NCBI GenBank assembly: GCA_016699445.1
Contig: CP064976.1
Coordinates: forward strand, 2,294,001 to 2,358,000
Direction: 5' to 3'
From: Deltaproteobacteria bacterium
GTDB taxonomy: Bacteria > UBA10199 > JACPAL01 > GCA-016699445
DNA length: 64,000 bases
Part shown: positions 34,338-44,098 of the stretch, piece after piece
Layout of the letters: every line of letters begins with the position of its first letter
How positions within the stretch are numbered: position 1 is the stretch's first letter
The notes under the pieces: generated by a model
What the model was told of the DNA's origin: nothing
Seen by the model: the letters and a program-made list of their open reading frames with translations, nothing else
Database searches by the model: none
Position numbers and translations under genes: made by a program

Positions 34338-34365
34338 TTTTCCGATCAAAAATCCTATCGGAAAA
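34338..34365 (-). promoter_or_regulatory. Inverted repeat between ATPase copy 2 and the 308-residue gene
   Basis: TTTTCCGAT (34338-34346) and ATCGGAAAA (34357-34365) are perfect 9-base arms with a 10-base spacer. On the minus strand it ends 2 bases before the ATG of the 308-residue gene and starts 22 bases after the ATPase stop. It could be a weak terminator or an operator. Confidence 0.5.
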
Positions 34366-34387
34366 GTTTTAGAAAGGTTGTGTTTTT

Positions 34388-35599
34388 TTAACTTAAAAGA
34401 GTTAAAAGTTTATCAGCACTGATGATGTGCCCTAGTTTTTTGTTTCCATAATGAAACATCTTGTGATGGCCGCTTTTGTATACAACTTGGATGGCATGGG
34501 GAATATCAAGTTTTTCAGAAAAATATTTAAGGCTGGGATCCAGTTGAGTGTCTGCGTATTTGCATTCGACAAGCATCCAGGGTTTTCTTTTTTCTGTAAT
34601 CAGAAAATCCGTTTCGTGTCGCTCTTTGTCTCGTAAGTAATATAAAGAAAAGTTTCCCAATCCTGTGTCTGTCCAAAAATTGACTGTTTTTAAGAGATGA
34701 CCAGCGACAAGGTTTTCAAAACGATTTCCTTTATCTTCAATTTCAGACCAATCCCAAAGGTAAATTTTTGGTTGTTTTTTTAGAGAGCGAGCCAGTTTGT
34801 AGGTGTAAGGAGGGAGGGAATATAGATAGAAAAGCTGTTCGAGCCAAGAGAGCCATCGTTTGATAGTGGGATAGGGAATTGAAAGATCTTCTGAAAGACT
34901 TTGAACGGAAAATGGAGACCCAATTTTTTCAGGAATGAAGGAGGCCATAGATTCGATGGAAGAGATTTCTTGAGTTCGGGAAATATCCAGAAGATCCTCA
35001 CGAACAAGTCGTTCGATTCGAGATCGTTGCCAGAGATTGAGTGTCGTTGTATTTTTTTTTGTGTAGGGTTCAGGAAAACCACCAAACTGAAATAAGGTTT
35101 CCAGGATTTTTGTCTGAGGTTTGATTTCATTATTAAGACCTTCCACAATGGACTGTGGTGTGGCTTCAGTATGAATCAACTCCCCCACGGAAAATGGATG
35201 AAGGTGAAAAAGATAATATCTTCCCAAAAGACTATCACCACCTTTTCTGAAGACATTCAGACGGGCACTTCCAGTAACTAAAATATCAGCATATTGTTTC
35301 CGCAAATCATACAAACCTTTAAGTCGGGTCTTCCAAGAGGGGGCCTTATGAAGTTCATCCAAGATGATGAGCGGTTTCGGACCCTGATTCATTTCAATAA
35401 TACTTTTAGGATCCGTTGCCCATTGACGCTTAAAGGGTGTGTCATCCCATATATAATACTGGGACTTTGGATAACTTTTTCCGATTTCCAGAGAAAGAGT
35501 TGTTTTTCCAACTTGTCGAGGCCCAGTTACAAAGGCCATTTTCCCATTTTTAAAGGCAGTTTCTTTTATTTTTTTAGCTAAAAGTGTTCGGCTCAGCAT
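34388..35599 (-). CDS. AAA+ ATPase, COG1373-like (AAA_14/DUF4143), copy 2
   Basis: A 403-residue ATPase with Walker A TGPRQVGKTTLSLEIG and Walker B-like LIILDELHKAPSWK. TGSARLNVFRKGGDSLLGRY is the family sensor region. A C-terminal DUF4143 nuclease-like domain has HETDFLI (about residue 338) and MLVECKY (about 356), the E-T-D-F and E-C-K motifs of the PD-(D/E)xK fold. No ribosome-binding site is seen; TAATAT lies 6 bases before the ATG, so the mRNA may be leaderless. A 54-base palindrome covers the promoter. The role of this family is unknown. Confidence 0.92.
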   Translation of the reverse strand: MLSRTLLAKKIKETAFKNGKMAFVTGPRQVGKTTLSLEIGKSYPKSQYYIWDDTPFKRQWATDPKSIIEMNQGPKPLIILDELHKAPSWKTRLKGLYDLRKQYADILVTGSARLNVFRKGGDSLLGRYYLFHLHPFSVGELIHTEATPQSIVEGLNNEIKPQTKILETLFQFGGFPEPYTKKNTTTLNLWQRSRIERLVREDLLDISRTQEISSIESMASFIPEKIGSPFSVQSLSEDLSIPYPTIKRWLSWLEQLFYLYSLPPYTYKLARSLKKQPKIYLWDWSEIEDKGNRFENLVAGHLLKTVNFWTDTGLGNFSLYYLRDKERHETDFLITEKRKPWMLVECKYADTQLDPSLKYFSEKLDIPHAIQVVYKSGHHKMFHYGNKKLGHIISADKLLTLLS

Positions 35600-35605
35600 T
35601 TGACC

Positions 35606-35659
35606 ATATTAACGCCATCGTTAAAATAGTCTAGACTAAATTAACGTTGGCGTTAATAT
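35606..35659. promoter_or_regulatory. 54-bp near-perfect palindrome over the ATPase copy 2 promoter
   Basis: Twenty-four of 27 positions are complementary between the two halves. The centre is AGTCTAGACT (35628-35637) and each arm holds TTAACG-N4-CGTTAA or a close variant. It begins 7 bases before the start codon and would cover the -10 and -35, as expected of a strong autoregulatory operator. Confidence 0.85.
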
Positions 35660-35673
35660 AGTCATAAAAACAA

Positions 35674-36456
35674 TTACAAAAATCCAAACAATTTTCTTTT
35701 TTTTAGACCTTCTGCGAGGAGTTTTTCTGATTCTCGGACGACGCGCTGATGTAAGGCGTTGACGCATTTCATGTCTTTGTGTTGGCTGGGTTTGTAACGA
35801 TGGGTGATTGGCTTGCCGACAAAGTGGCGGATTTTAACGGGCATCGGCATGAGCCCTAACCCAAAAAAAAGAGGGAGAGGGATAAACATTTTTTTCCAGC
35901 GGTGATAACCATTAATCAACATCACATAAGCGTCATCACTGCCCACTGACATGCAGGGAATGATGGGCACTCCAGCTGCAATCGCGACTTTGATAAATCC
36001 ATAATGATCTTTCCAAAGCAGTTTGTATTTATCTTTGTAGGAGCGCATCGCTTCTTCGGCTCCGCCAGGGCAGACAGCCATAATATGCTTCTTTTTAAGA
36101 ATACGAAGAGCATTTTTAGGGTTTCCGTCAACAATGCCTAGATTTAAAAAGAGTTCACGTAAAAAAGGAATTTTCCATGTGAGATGTTCTGCGACTCCAC
36201 GAGCACGACGGCCACGTTTTAAAAAAAGTTGTTTGGTTAAAAAAGCCAAATCGATGAAGAAAAAAGAATGATTCATCGCCAAAATCGCCCCGCCTTTTTT
36301 GGGAACGTTTTCGAGTCCATGAATTTCATAGCGAAAATACTTTTCCCAAAAAGTCAGAGAACCAAAAATAAACCGAGCGAGCTTGGCATCAAACCATTGA
36401 AGTTTGTATTCGTCACCTTCGCGATAAGGATCAAAAATAAAATTTTTCTTGGGCAT
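35674..36456 (-). CDS. Lysophospholipid/glycerolipid acyltransferase
   Basis: A 260-residue acyltransferase of the PlsC-like superfamily, which transfers acyl chains to lysophospholipids or glycerolipids at the membrane. The first motif is MNHSFFFIDLAFL (H-x5-D instead of the more usual H-x4-D) near residue 57. The third motif is VCPGGAEEAMRS, resembling the PGG-E motif of DGAT2-like enzymes. A hydrophobic segment around AAGVPIIPCMSVGS supports membrane association. The exact acceptor is not determinable. Confidence 0.82.
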   Translation of the reverse strand: MPKKNFIFDPYREGDEYKLQWFDAKLARFIFGSLTFWEKYFRYEIHGLENVPKKGGAILAMNHSFFFIDLAFLTKQLFLKRGRRARGVAEHLTWKIPFLRELFLNLGIVDGNPKNALRILKKKHIMAVCPGGAEEAMRSYKDKYKLLWKDHYGFIKVAIAAGVPIIPCMSVGSDDAYVMLINGYHRWKKMFIPLPLFFGLGLMPMPVKIRHFVGKPITHRYKPSQHKDMKCVNALHQRVVRESEKLLAEGLKKRKLFGFL

Positions 36457-36495
36457 GAGGACGGCATTATTTTATTTATGCAGAAAATCAATTTA

Positions 36496-37536
36496 CTAAT
36501 TGTATACGCTCTCAGCGCCTCTTAATTGAGAGATGAGCTGTAGAGTGGAAGCTGCCGCGGCGGCAAATTCTACGAGACCTAAATGATCGAAATGGACTTT
36601 TAATTCTCTTAAATCTCTTTCAAGTTCAGACCAGCCTACACGAGCTGAATCAGCTGGAACGATTCCATCATGACGTTCGGCTTTCTCTATCTTTAAGAAG
36701 GGCGTAAACGCTCGGTATATTGCTTGAGTCGCTCCATGTGCAGCTAGTGAAAGAGGGTTTTGGTTTGTAGACAGATCAAGTGGAGCTGTCTCACTATATA
36801 TAACGCCATCAACAGCTTTCTTGGGATCAAGGGAGAGTTTGTTATAAACATTCGCCATATTTCTCACCGTAAGAGCCGAGAGCAGTCCTGGGATCAGACG
36901 CTCGATAGCATGCCGCTTCGCAATACGGCCAGGAAGTGTCAGCTCCACACCCATCAAAGGCGCTCCTTCAGCAATAAAAAGAGAATCTGCAAGCTGTCTT
37001 GAAGCTCGTTCAACTCTTTTATCATCAAGTATGAGATTCCAGAGAGTGTCGTTTTTAGGGAGAACTTCAATAATCTTTCCTGGATCGACTCCAAGCGCCA
37101 TTGCTTTTAAGGGAATAAGCTGATTGCCGCCAGCACTATGACCTATCAGAATTTGTTGGGGTTTTAGAAAGTAAGGATTTTCTAAAATTCTGATCAAGAG
37201 ATCCACTGCATTCTCAGGCCATTGTCGTAGCTTGTTGGCTTCAACTTCTTTTGAATAGCGATGGACGCGAACGTCAAAGCCCTGAGCTCGAAAAGTATTT
37301 AGATAAGGATTTGAAGGTTCAAAATGAAGCATGCCTCTAATGAAGAGAATATCACCTGAACTCTGTGATACTATTTGAGGTGCGACATAGTGATCTGGGG
37401 GAAGTTGCCTGTGAGCGGCGCGCTCATAATAAAAATCAAGAGCTTCTGTCAGGACGCGACTGGTGGCTGCAACCACTAAAGGAGTGGGTGCAACAAAAGT
37501 CGGGAGTCTATTTGATGAAAATCCACCGTCTGCCAT
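36496..37536 (-). CDS. Alpha/beta-hydrolase, lipase-like
   Basis: A 346-residue protein with a lipase-type nucleophile elbow QILIGHSAGGNQL (Ser near residue 136). A possible catalytic Asp lies in RHDGIVPADSA (near 290) and His in VHFDHLGLVEF (near 318), in the order expected of the fold. There is no signal peptide. The substrate may be a lipid or glycan ester; it is unknown. It precedes the acyltransferase gene in the same direction by about 40 bases, hinting at lipid turnover. Confidence 0.75.
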   Translation of the reverse strand: MADGGFSSNRLPTFVAPTPLVVAATSRVLTEALDFYYERAAHRQLPPDHYVAPQIVSQSSGDILFIRGMLHFEPSNPYLNTFRAQGFDVRVHRYSKEVEANKLRQWPENAVDLLIRILENPYFLKPQQILIGHSAGGNQLIPLKAMALGVDPGKIIEVLPKNDTLWNLILDDKRVERASRQLADSLFIAEGAPLMGVELTLPGRIAKRHAIERLIPGLLSALTVRNMANVYNKLSLDPKKAVDGVIYSETAPLDLSTNQNPLSLAAHGATQAIYRAFTPFLKIEKAERHDGIVPADSARVGWSELERDLRELKVHFDHLGLVEFAAAAASTLQLISQLRGAESVYN

Positions 37537-37608
37537 TACTTCTATTTTCGTGCAGAAAAAAATCAGGTTGTGAAAAATGCACTGCGTTAAAAAATATTTT
37601 ATTAAAAA

Positions 37609-38529
37609 TTAATGGCTAACCTGATTACGGCCGGAATTTTTTGAATTGTAGAGAAGTTCATCAGCCCTTTTGAGCAGAGCTTCAGCATCTGAGAATGATG
37701 TTTTCTTGTTTAATGTGGCCACACCCATACTGACGGTGACATGGATAGTGTTTCCTTCAAATTCAAATTGGCTCTCATCGACGAGGCGTCTCAAACGTTC
37801 CGCTAAAATTAATCCCCCCTCAATGTCCGTTGCTTTCAGAAGGATAATAAATTCTTCACCACCCACACGCGCTAAAATATCTTCACTGCGGATGATGGAC
37901 TTAGCCAGGGTGGAAATATGTTCCAAAACAAAATCACCTGCAGGATGACCGTAGGTGTCATTGATGTTTTTAAAATGATCCAAGTCAAACATCATCAACG
38001 TGAGTGGGACTTCATTGCGAATACAGTAACTAAATTCTTCCTGAAGTCGTTCCTCAAAATAACGTTTGTTGTAAGCTCCCGTGAGAGCATCGACGACGGC
38101 CATTTTGTAGAGTTCGTTATGAAAAATATTCTCAATATTGTCCTGATAAGCGTATTTTAAAATCGTAGATGACGAGATTTGGATCTTATCACCATCTTGG
38201 AGCTCAGATGATTGGACTTTTTGGCCATTGAGATAGGTCCCGTTGGTACTTCCCATATCTTTTAAGAGGGCATGGCCATTTTTATAATCAATAGCGGCAT
38301 GAAAACGTGAAATTCCTAAATCGTTGATAGGGATTGTCACATCATTGGAGCGTCCAAGGCTGACAGTCCCATGACTGAGCAGATGGATTTTGCCCATCAA
38401 AGGACCGGACAGAAAGATGATATAGGCATGCTTTTCTTTTTCATTATTCAAATCAGGAATGGATGTGACAATGGTCTGGTCTTCAAAATCCTTTTCAGTA
38501 TCTTTTTCAGAATCGTGATCGTGGGTCAT
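37609..38529 (-). CDS. FHA-GGDEF diguanylate cyclase
   Basis: A 306-residue protein with an N-terminal FHA domain (about residues 45-115: LGRSNDV, ISRFHAAI, GSTNGTYLNG). A GGDEF domain follows (about 140-300) with an active GGEEF in ARVGGEEFIILL and an I-site RSED upstream. FHA domains bind phosphothreonine, so the enzyme probably receives a signal from a Ser/Thr kinase. The gene 50 bases upstream on the same strand encodes exactly such a kinase. It should make cyclic di-GMP in the cytoplasm. Confidence 0.95.
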   Translation of the reverse strand: MTHDHDSEKDTEKDFEDQTIVTSIPDLNNEKEKHAYIIFLSGPLMGKIHLLSHGTVSLGRSNDVTIPINDLGISRFHAAIDYKNGHALLKDMGSTNGTYLNGQKVQSSELQDGDKIQISSSTILKYAYQDNIENIFHNELYKMAVVDALTGAYNKRYFEERLQEEFSYCIRNEVPLTLMMFDLDHFKNINDTYGHPAGDFVLEHISTLAKSIIRSEDILARVGGEEFIILLKATDIEGGLILAERLRRLVDESQFEFEGNTIHVTVSMGVATLNKKTSFSDAEALLKRADELLYNSKNSGRNQVSH

Positions 38530-38578
38530 AGGAAGCTGTGGAGATTAGCTAAAATGTTATTAAAGGTAAATCTGAAAG

Positions 38579-39949
38579 TTATATCTTCTTAAACCAGTGA
38601 GATTTGACATCACGAGCTTTTTGCAAAATCTGACCCATAAAGGACCGTCTCATGATCTGGGAGGTGTGTTCTTCGTCATTTGAATTTTGGGAAGTTTCTA
38701 ATTTTGTAAGTGCTGAGTCTGAAAATTGGTGGTTGGTAGTTTCCAAAGCGCTTGTGAGTTCTTCTTGTTCTGTTTTTTCCAAGTCATCCCCATAGACAGC
38801 CGTCTCTTTCATTTTTTGCTTCAAAATAGAAGTGTCGGCAGCAATCGTCTCTTCCAGCATTTCAGAATCACGATTTCGTGTTTGGCTTATAATTAATGGA
38901 GAAGAAGGTGTTTTTTCGTGGGATAATTGTTCTTTATAGGTCTCTGGAGCATTTTCAGGAAACAAGTCATATAGAAATTCAACCAATTGTTGAGGTGAGT
39001 AGTCTGTAGCGATTTGGATCAAAAGACGATGCAGATCGCGTGAAAAATCACCGGCGGATTGGTAGCGTTGGTTGCGATCACGAGATAAAGCTTTGAGGAC
39101 AATGTCGTCCAAAGCTTTAGGAATTTCAGGTCGTCTTTCCGAAGGAAGAGGGACACGTGCTTTTTTGACACGTTTTACAGTTTCTTGATTGTTTTTTCCT
39201 TTAAAGAGACGTTCACTGGTGAGAAGTTCGTAGAGAATGACTCCCAGCGAAAAAATATCATTGCGATGATCCAGCTTAAGACCTTCAGCATGTTCGGGCG
39301 ACATGTAGGCAAACTTTCCTTTTAAGACGCCAGAATCTGTCACCGTTACTTTATTTTTGGCTTTCGCAATTCCAAAATCGATGATTTTGACCGTACCATA
39401 AACAGACAAAATGACATTTTGAGGACTGATATCCCGATGAACAATATGAAGTGGATGTCCTTCGTCATCGGTTTTTCGATGCATATAGTCGAGTCCGTTG
39501 GCAATTTCTGCGCAAATCGCCATAGCAAAAGCGATCGGCATGGGTTGTCCAACGATCTTAAGACGTTTCATGATCTGGGAAATAGTTTTGCCTTCCACAA
39601 ATTCCATCACAATAAAATAATCGTCACCCACTTTTCCCAAATCGTAGACTTGGGCGATATTGCCATGATTAAGCATGACCGCGATTTTAGCCTCGTCGAT
39701 CAACATCTGAACAAACTCTTGGCTCGCTGCGATATGGGGGAGAATGCGTTTGATCACGACCTGACGCTCGAGCCCCTGAAAGTCTAAAGCCTTCCCTCTA
39801 AAAATTTCAGCCATTCCCCCTTGAGCAATTTTTTCAAGGAGTTGGTACTGACCAAAAGTGTTGTTTTCTTCAGTTTCAGGACTCACATTGAGGAAAATAC
39901 GGGAAACTGTTTCATAAATCAAACAGTTGTAGTAACTTAGCACCTTCAT
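38579..39949 (-). CDS. Serine/threonine protein kinase (Hanks type)
   Basis: A kinase of up to 456 residues. The Gly loop is LLEKIAQGGMAEIFRG, the catalytic Lys lies in RQVVIKRILP, the catalytic loop is IVHRDISPQNVILS and the DFG motif is KIIDFGIAKAK. This is the myxobacterial-like HRD-I-SPQN type. The C-terminal 130 residues are polar with no membrane segment, so it is cytosolic. The start is uncertain: ATG 39949 or a GTG at 39886 nearer the kinase domain. It is divergent from flhB and precedes the FHA-GGDEF gene, its likely target. Confidence 0.93.
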   Translation of the reverse strand: MKVLSYYNCLIYETVSRIFLNVSPETEENNTFGQYQLLEKIAQGGMAEIFRGKALDFQGLERQVVIKRILPHIAASQEFVQMLIDEAKIAVMLNHGNIAQVYDLGKVGDDYFIVMEFVEGKTISQIMKRLKIVGQPMPIAFAMAICAEIANGLDYMHRKTDDEGHPLHIVHRDISPQNVILSVYGTVKIIDFGIAKAKNKVTVTDSGVLKGKFAYMSPEHAEGLKLDHRNDIFSLGVILYELLTSERLFKGKNNQETVKRVKKARVPLPSERRPEIPKALDDIVLKALSRDRNQRYQSAGDFSRDLHRLLIQIATDYSPQQLVEFLYDLFPENAPETYKEQLSHEKTPSSPLIISQTRNRDSEMLEETIAADTSILKQKMKETAVYGDDLEKTEQEELTSALETTNHQFSDSALTKLETSQNSNDEEHTSQIMRRSFMGQILQKARDVKSHWFKKI

Positions 39950-39974
39950 CGTAAGGAAAGGACGATAATAGGTT

Positions 39975-41057
39975 ATGGCCGGAGGAGATGACAGTTCGCA
40001 GGAAAAATCGGAAAAGCCCACTCCAAAAAGGCTTCGTGACGCCCGAAAAAAGGGTCAGGTGGCTAAAAGCAAAGATTTGGAAACCGTTGTCGTTTTTATT
40101 GGTGCTTTTGCATGCATCGCTTTTTTTGGCTCAATGATGTGGGCTAGCATGAAAGAAGTCATGGAGAAGGCTTTTCACTTGGTGGATCATGATCCTGTAC
40201 CTAGTGAGATGTATGCTTTGGGGAAAAGTGCTCTGATTTCTGTCGCAAAGTCTTCTGCTCCATTTTTATTAGGTCTTTTTTTGATTTCGGCGATCGTGGG
40301 TTTTTTTCAAGTAGGTCCCATTTTTTCTTTTGAAACTCTCAAACCTCAACTCAACAAACTCAATGCGATCGAAAACTTGAAGAATATGTTCAAGATGAAG
40401 ACTGTGGTTGAGCTTGTGAAGAATATTTTCAAAATGGTGATTGTTGGGATGATTGCTTATTATATTATCAAATCCATGATGGCTCCCTTTTTATTGACCG
40501 TGACAGCTCCGATTGAAGTCGCTGCAAAGCTTGGTAATGTCATGGTCACGAAGTTTATGATCCGGTTCATTCTCTTTTTTATGCTGATTGCTGTGATTGA
40601 TATTTATTTTCAGCGAAAAGAATTCATGAAAAATCTCATGATGTCGAAAGAAGAAGTGAAGCGTGAATATAAAGAAGACGAAGGGGATCCTCACATTAAA
40701 CATCAAAGAAAGCAGATCCATCAGGAAATGGCGATGGGAGATGCCAAGCAAGCGGTCAAAGGTGCTGATGCCATCGTGACGAATCCGACACACTTGGCGA
40801 TTGCGATTAAGTACGACAAAAAAGAAATGATGGCTCCCCAAATTGTCGCTAAAGGTCAGCGTATGTATGCTGAGTTTATTAAAGAATTAGCCAAGGAGTA
40901 TGATATTCCAGTGGTTCGCAATGTCCCTTTAGCTTGGGCTTTAATCGAGATGGAAGTGGGGGATGACGTTCCGGAAAAACTCTACGTGGCCGTCGCCGAA
41001 ATTTTGACGTTTGTCTATCGATTGAAGCAAGAGAGAGAATCAAAAGTTAGTGAATAA
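39975..41057 (+). CDS. flhB: FlhB/SctU-family type III export switch protein
   Basis: A 360-residue membrane protein of the FlhB/SctU family, which sets substrate specificity of flagellar or injectisome type III export. The N-terminus is typical (SQEKSEKPTPKRLRDARKKG). Four membrane segments lie between about residues 28 and 220. The cytoplasmic autocleavage motif NPTH lies in DAIVTNPTHLAIAIKYD near residue 270. No other export genes occur in the window, so the gene is isolated here. GATAAT lies 5 bases before the ATG, so the mRNA may be leaderless. A degenerate piece of its 3' region recurs at 43307-43356. Confidence 0.94.
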   Translation: MAGGDDSSQEKSEKPTPKRLRDARKKGQVAKSKDLETVVVFIGAFACIAFFGSMMWASMKEVMEKAFHLVDHDPVPSEMYALGKSALISVAKSSAPFLLGLFLISAIVGFFQVGPIFSFETLKPQLNKLNAIENLKNMFKMKTVVELVKNIFKMVIVGMIAYYIIKSMMAPFLLTVTAPIEVAAKLGNVMVTKFMIRFILFFMLIAVIDIYFQRKEFMKNLMMSKEEVKREYKEDEGDPHIKHQRKQIHQEMAMGDAKQAVKGADAIVTNPTHLAIAIKYDKKEMMAPQIVAKGQRMYAEFIKELAKEYDIPVVRNVPLAWALIEMEVGDDVPEKLYVAVAEILTFVYRLKQERESKVSE

Positions 41058-43135
41058 GGCTGCATCCACCGGATGAAGCATCGCTTGCACTGGGTGTAAC
41101 AGGTTCTCCTCCAGCACCGGAGCTACCACTGGCACCTCCTGTGCCACTATCACCACCAGTACCTGAATCTCCACCTGTTCCGCCAGCACTACCACCACTG
41201 CCACCGATGGACTCTGGAAGTGTATAGGTGAAGATTCCTTTGATTGGAGAGCCTAGATAGAGAGTATTGCCATCAGCTAAGAGTGAAGCGACCGATCCTG
41301 TGTAGGAACCATCTCCTGAGTCCGGTCCTAGTCGTGTCCAAGCTGTTTCTGAATCTCTTTTAGAATAAACACCCCTATCGCCTGTTCCCACATAGAGTGA
41401 GTCGTCACGACGAACGATGGTGATGCAATTAAAGATAGCCGGCATGACAGGAGTCCACTCAGTTGCTGACTCTTCTTTGCTGGAAACGCCTTCTTCAGTG
41501 CATGCAAAAATTTTATTTCCTGAGAAAGCTAAATCATTCACTATAAGGGTGAGAGATCCTGGACCGCTAGCAGGTCCGACAAGTGAGAGCGTGCTATCGC
41601 CATCAGCTTTGCTCCACACGCCGTTTTGCGTCGCGGCATAAATTTTGGAATTGGCATAAAGAAGTTTGTTGTTGCGTCGAAAGAGGTTAGCCGATGTTCC
41701 TGGCGCTGAGATATCTGTCCATACAGCATTTCCTGTACGCGAAAACACGCCATCAAACGTACCGGCAAAAATAGAACTCGGTGAGTTTGCAAGGCACGCC
41801 GTCGAGTTGTTGAATTGAACGGCAGGGGTTGGAGGATTTTCAATGATCCAATCCGATTCCAAGGCTTCCGTGTCATTGCGATAAAAGACGCCGCCATCTG
41901 TGCCAACGTAGATTTTTGAGTTCGCATGCAGGAGGGCAATCGAATAATCTCTTGCAGCACCCGCTCCAGAGGCAGGTCCTACGAGGTGCCAAGGATGGAA
42001 GTTGTTATCGGTTTGGTAAACACCAACCTTCGTGCCTGCCAAAAGCGCCGAGCCAAAATGAATCAAAGAGTAGGGTTGCTGTTGAGGAAGACCTGCGGAG
42101 ATATCGCTCCAAGAAGGTGTGACAATCGGTGTTTTCAATACGCCTAGGTAAGTCGCTGCATAGAGATTGGTACCGACCTGCAATATTTGATTGGCATAAA
42201 CAAAGGTAGAACCCACTGTTGTCCAAGAAAGAGATGTGAAGTCCGTTGTCGTTGAGATGGCGGGTGAGACTGTAACCGATTGAATGGCATTGTCTGCAGC
42301 TACATAGACTTTCGTATTATCTGAAGATGTGATGATGGAGCTCGTATCTCCAGAGAAGGATCCGGCTCCGGAAGCTGGTCCAACTTTTTGCCATACGGGC
42401 GAGGCTACTAGTTTTGAGCAAAATACGCCTTGAGCTGTCGCGACAAAGACGACGGAATTTTTATAAGTGATGGAGCGAATGATGTTGAACATTGGCAGCC
42501 CACCAGGAGCCCCATTATTGGCCCTAATTGTACCCAAGAAGGTGTCATGGCTGTAAAATCAAAAGACACGACGTTTCCGTTCGACGATGCATACAGCTTG
42601 GAAAGGCGAGATAGAGATTGGCGGCCGAAGTCAAAGACCCCGAACCACTCGCAGGCCCCAGGCGTGTCCATGTAGCGCTGGGACTGGTTAAGTTTAGAGT
42701 GAAAACACCTCCTGCCGCCGCTGCGATCAAAGTGTCATTATAACGAACGAGCGAAATAGGATTGGTGATGTTGTTTCCCACTTGAGTCCAACCGGCATCC
42801 GTATCGGCTTTCTGATAAACAGTGTTCGCTCCCCCTACATACAAGGTATTGGAAGCTCTCAATAAAGACCGCACGTCTCCGTAGTAGGCAGCATCGCCGG
42901 ACTCAGGACCCACGAGAGGCCATGTCGTTCCTGATTCTGTTTTGGAATAAACTCCAGGCGAGGGAAAGTCAGAGGCCCCTGCATAGTAGGTGCTATTTCC
43001 GGCATCATAAGTGATGACGCGAATATTGCTGGCTGGAAGCGCTGTGTGAGAAACCCAGTCGGCTTGAGAAATTACCGGTAAACATAATCCTATGAGCGAG
43101 AGGATAAAGATAATTTTTCTTTTCAGATAGATCAT
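41047..43135 (-). CDS. Secreted repeat protein (propeller-like), two frameshifts
   Basis: Repaired, this is about 696 residues. A signal peptide (ending SQADW, about residue 26) precedes roughly eleven repeats of about 55-60 residues. Each repeat contains words such as VGPASGAGS or LGPESGDGS, a W-x-x-V/L strand, and an A-x-x-G-V-Y/F strand. The pattern resembles sialidase/BNR or photosystem-stability-type beta-propellers. A Gly/Ser/Thr-rich tail ends in SSGGCSLIH. Frames break at a missing base in AAA (42602-42604) and one in CCCC (42510-42513), both on the plus strand. It overlaps the flhB end tail-to-tail by 11 bases. Function is unknown. Confidence 0.75.
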
Positions 43136-43306
43136 AACATTCCTTTTTATTTTTGAGAGGCCAGCATCTATTGTTATTAAAAGTAGCTGTAAATTAATTT
43201 TCTCATTGTTTTCGTGTGGGCTTGGAAAATGTTGCGGTTATTTGAGAAGAAAAAAATATTTAAGAAAATTTATTTAAGGATGAGGAAAGGTGGTAGTTTT
43301 CAAGCT

Positions 43307-43356
43307 CGCAATATCCCCTTAGCTTGGGTTTTAATCGAGATGGAAGTGGGCGGTGA
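43307..43356 (+). pseudogene. Degenerate fragment of the flhB 3' region
   Basis: This stretch encodes RNIPLAWVLIEMEVGGD in one frame. It closely matches RNVPLAWALIEMEVGDD of the intact flhB at 40917-40967, with only a few differing bases. Both lie on the plus strand, and sequence on either side has diverged. It is a leftover of a duplicated flhB, with the propeller-like gene lying between the two copies. Confidence 0.8.
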
Positions 43357-43372
43357 TTTAAGCTTTCAAGTC

Positions 43373-44050
43373 TTAGCGAGCATTGAGGAATGAAGTTGGG
43401 CTTAATGTTAAAATATCTAATCCTAAATTCATCATGAGCAGCAAGAAGGTTTCTGGTATTACTTTATCAGCATAAGGATTGAAAAAATCTGACTGTACGC
43501 ACATACCAGTCCCTGAAGCGATAACTCTGACATCGGCGTGTCCTGGGATGGTAGCAGAGTGTTCGTCCGCCATGCCTTGTGGGTTAAATTGGAAGTTGTT
43601 ATAAGGTAAAGCTAAAGCATGAAGAAAAACTCTGGCAGCACCCTTGAGTGTAAAATGATCTAGAGGTGTTAGTCTCGATAACGCTATTATTGCGGTTTCA
43701 GAATCTAGAAGGCTGAGTTCAAAAGAGCGCAATGAAAAATCTTTGGGAGGTTTTCCCAAAACAGCCTTATATCGAAGTGATACACTGGTATCAGAAAAAG
43801 TCCCAGTTACGACAAAGTGATCCACTCGTGGGGGCTTAACTACAGAAATGGCGGCAGTTTTTGAATTTTTCTCGCTCTTAAATTCACTTTGCTCAGGAGC
43901 AAGACTATGAAGGTAATTATATAATTCTCCATTCCCCTCTCCAGCAGAGCTTGTACTGATGATTTTCCCTGGAGAGAGTTCCATCGTAAAGGCCGATGGG
44001 GTTCCTTTAGTAAGTTTGAGAGCCGCTGTTGCTAATCCTGTAAGAGTCAT
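43373..44050 (-). CDS. Unknown protein, 225 residues
   Basis: An unrecognised protein starting MTLTGLATAALKLTKGTPSA. It is of mixed composition, with strand-rich central parts (VDHFVVTGTFSDTSVSLRYK) and a hydrophobic C-terminus (FLLLMMNLGLDILTL) that may be buried or membrane-associated. No signal peptide is evident. AGGAGA precedes the ATG. Its neighbours are an flhB remnant and a REP-like repeat. Confidence 0.6.
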   Translation of the reverse strand: MTLTGLATAALKLTKGTPSAFTMELSPGKIISTSSAGEGNGELYNYLHSLAPEQSEFKSEKNSKTAAISVVKPPRVDHFVVTGTFSDTSVSLRYKAVLGKPPKDFSLRSFELSLLDSETAIIALSRLTPLDHFTLKGAARVFLHALALPYNNFQFNPQGMADEHSATIPGHADVRVIASGTGMCVQSDFFNPYADKVIPETFLLLMMNLGLDILTLSPTSFLNAR

Positions 44051-44098
44051 GTCTATTCTCCTTTAAAACACTTATCGAGAGGTTGATAAATAAGTTGC

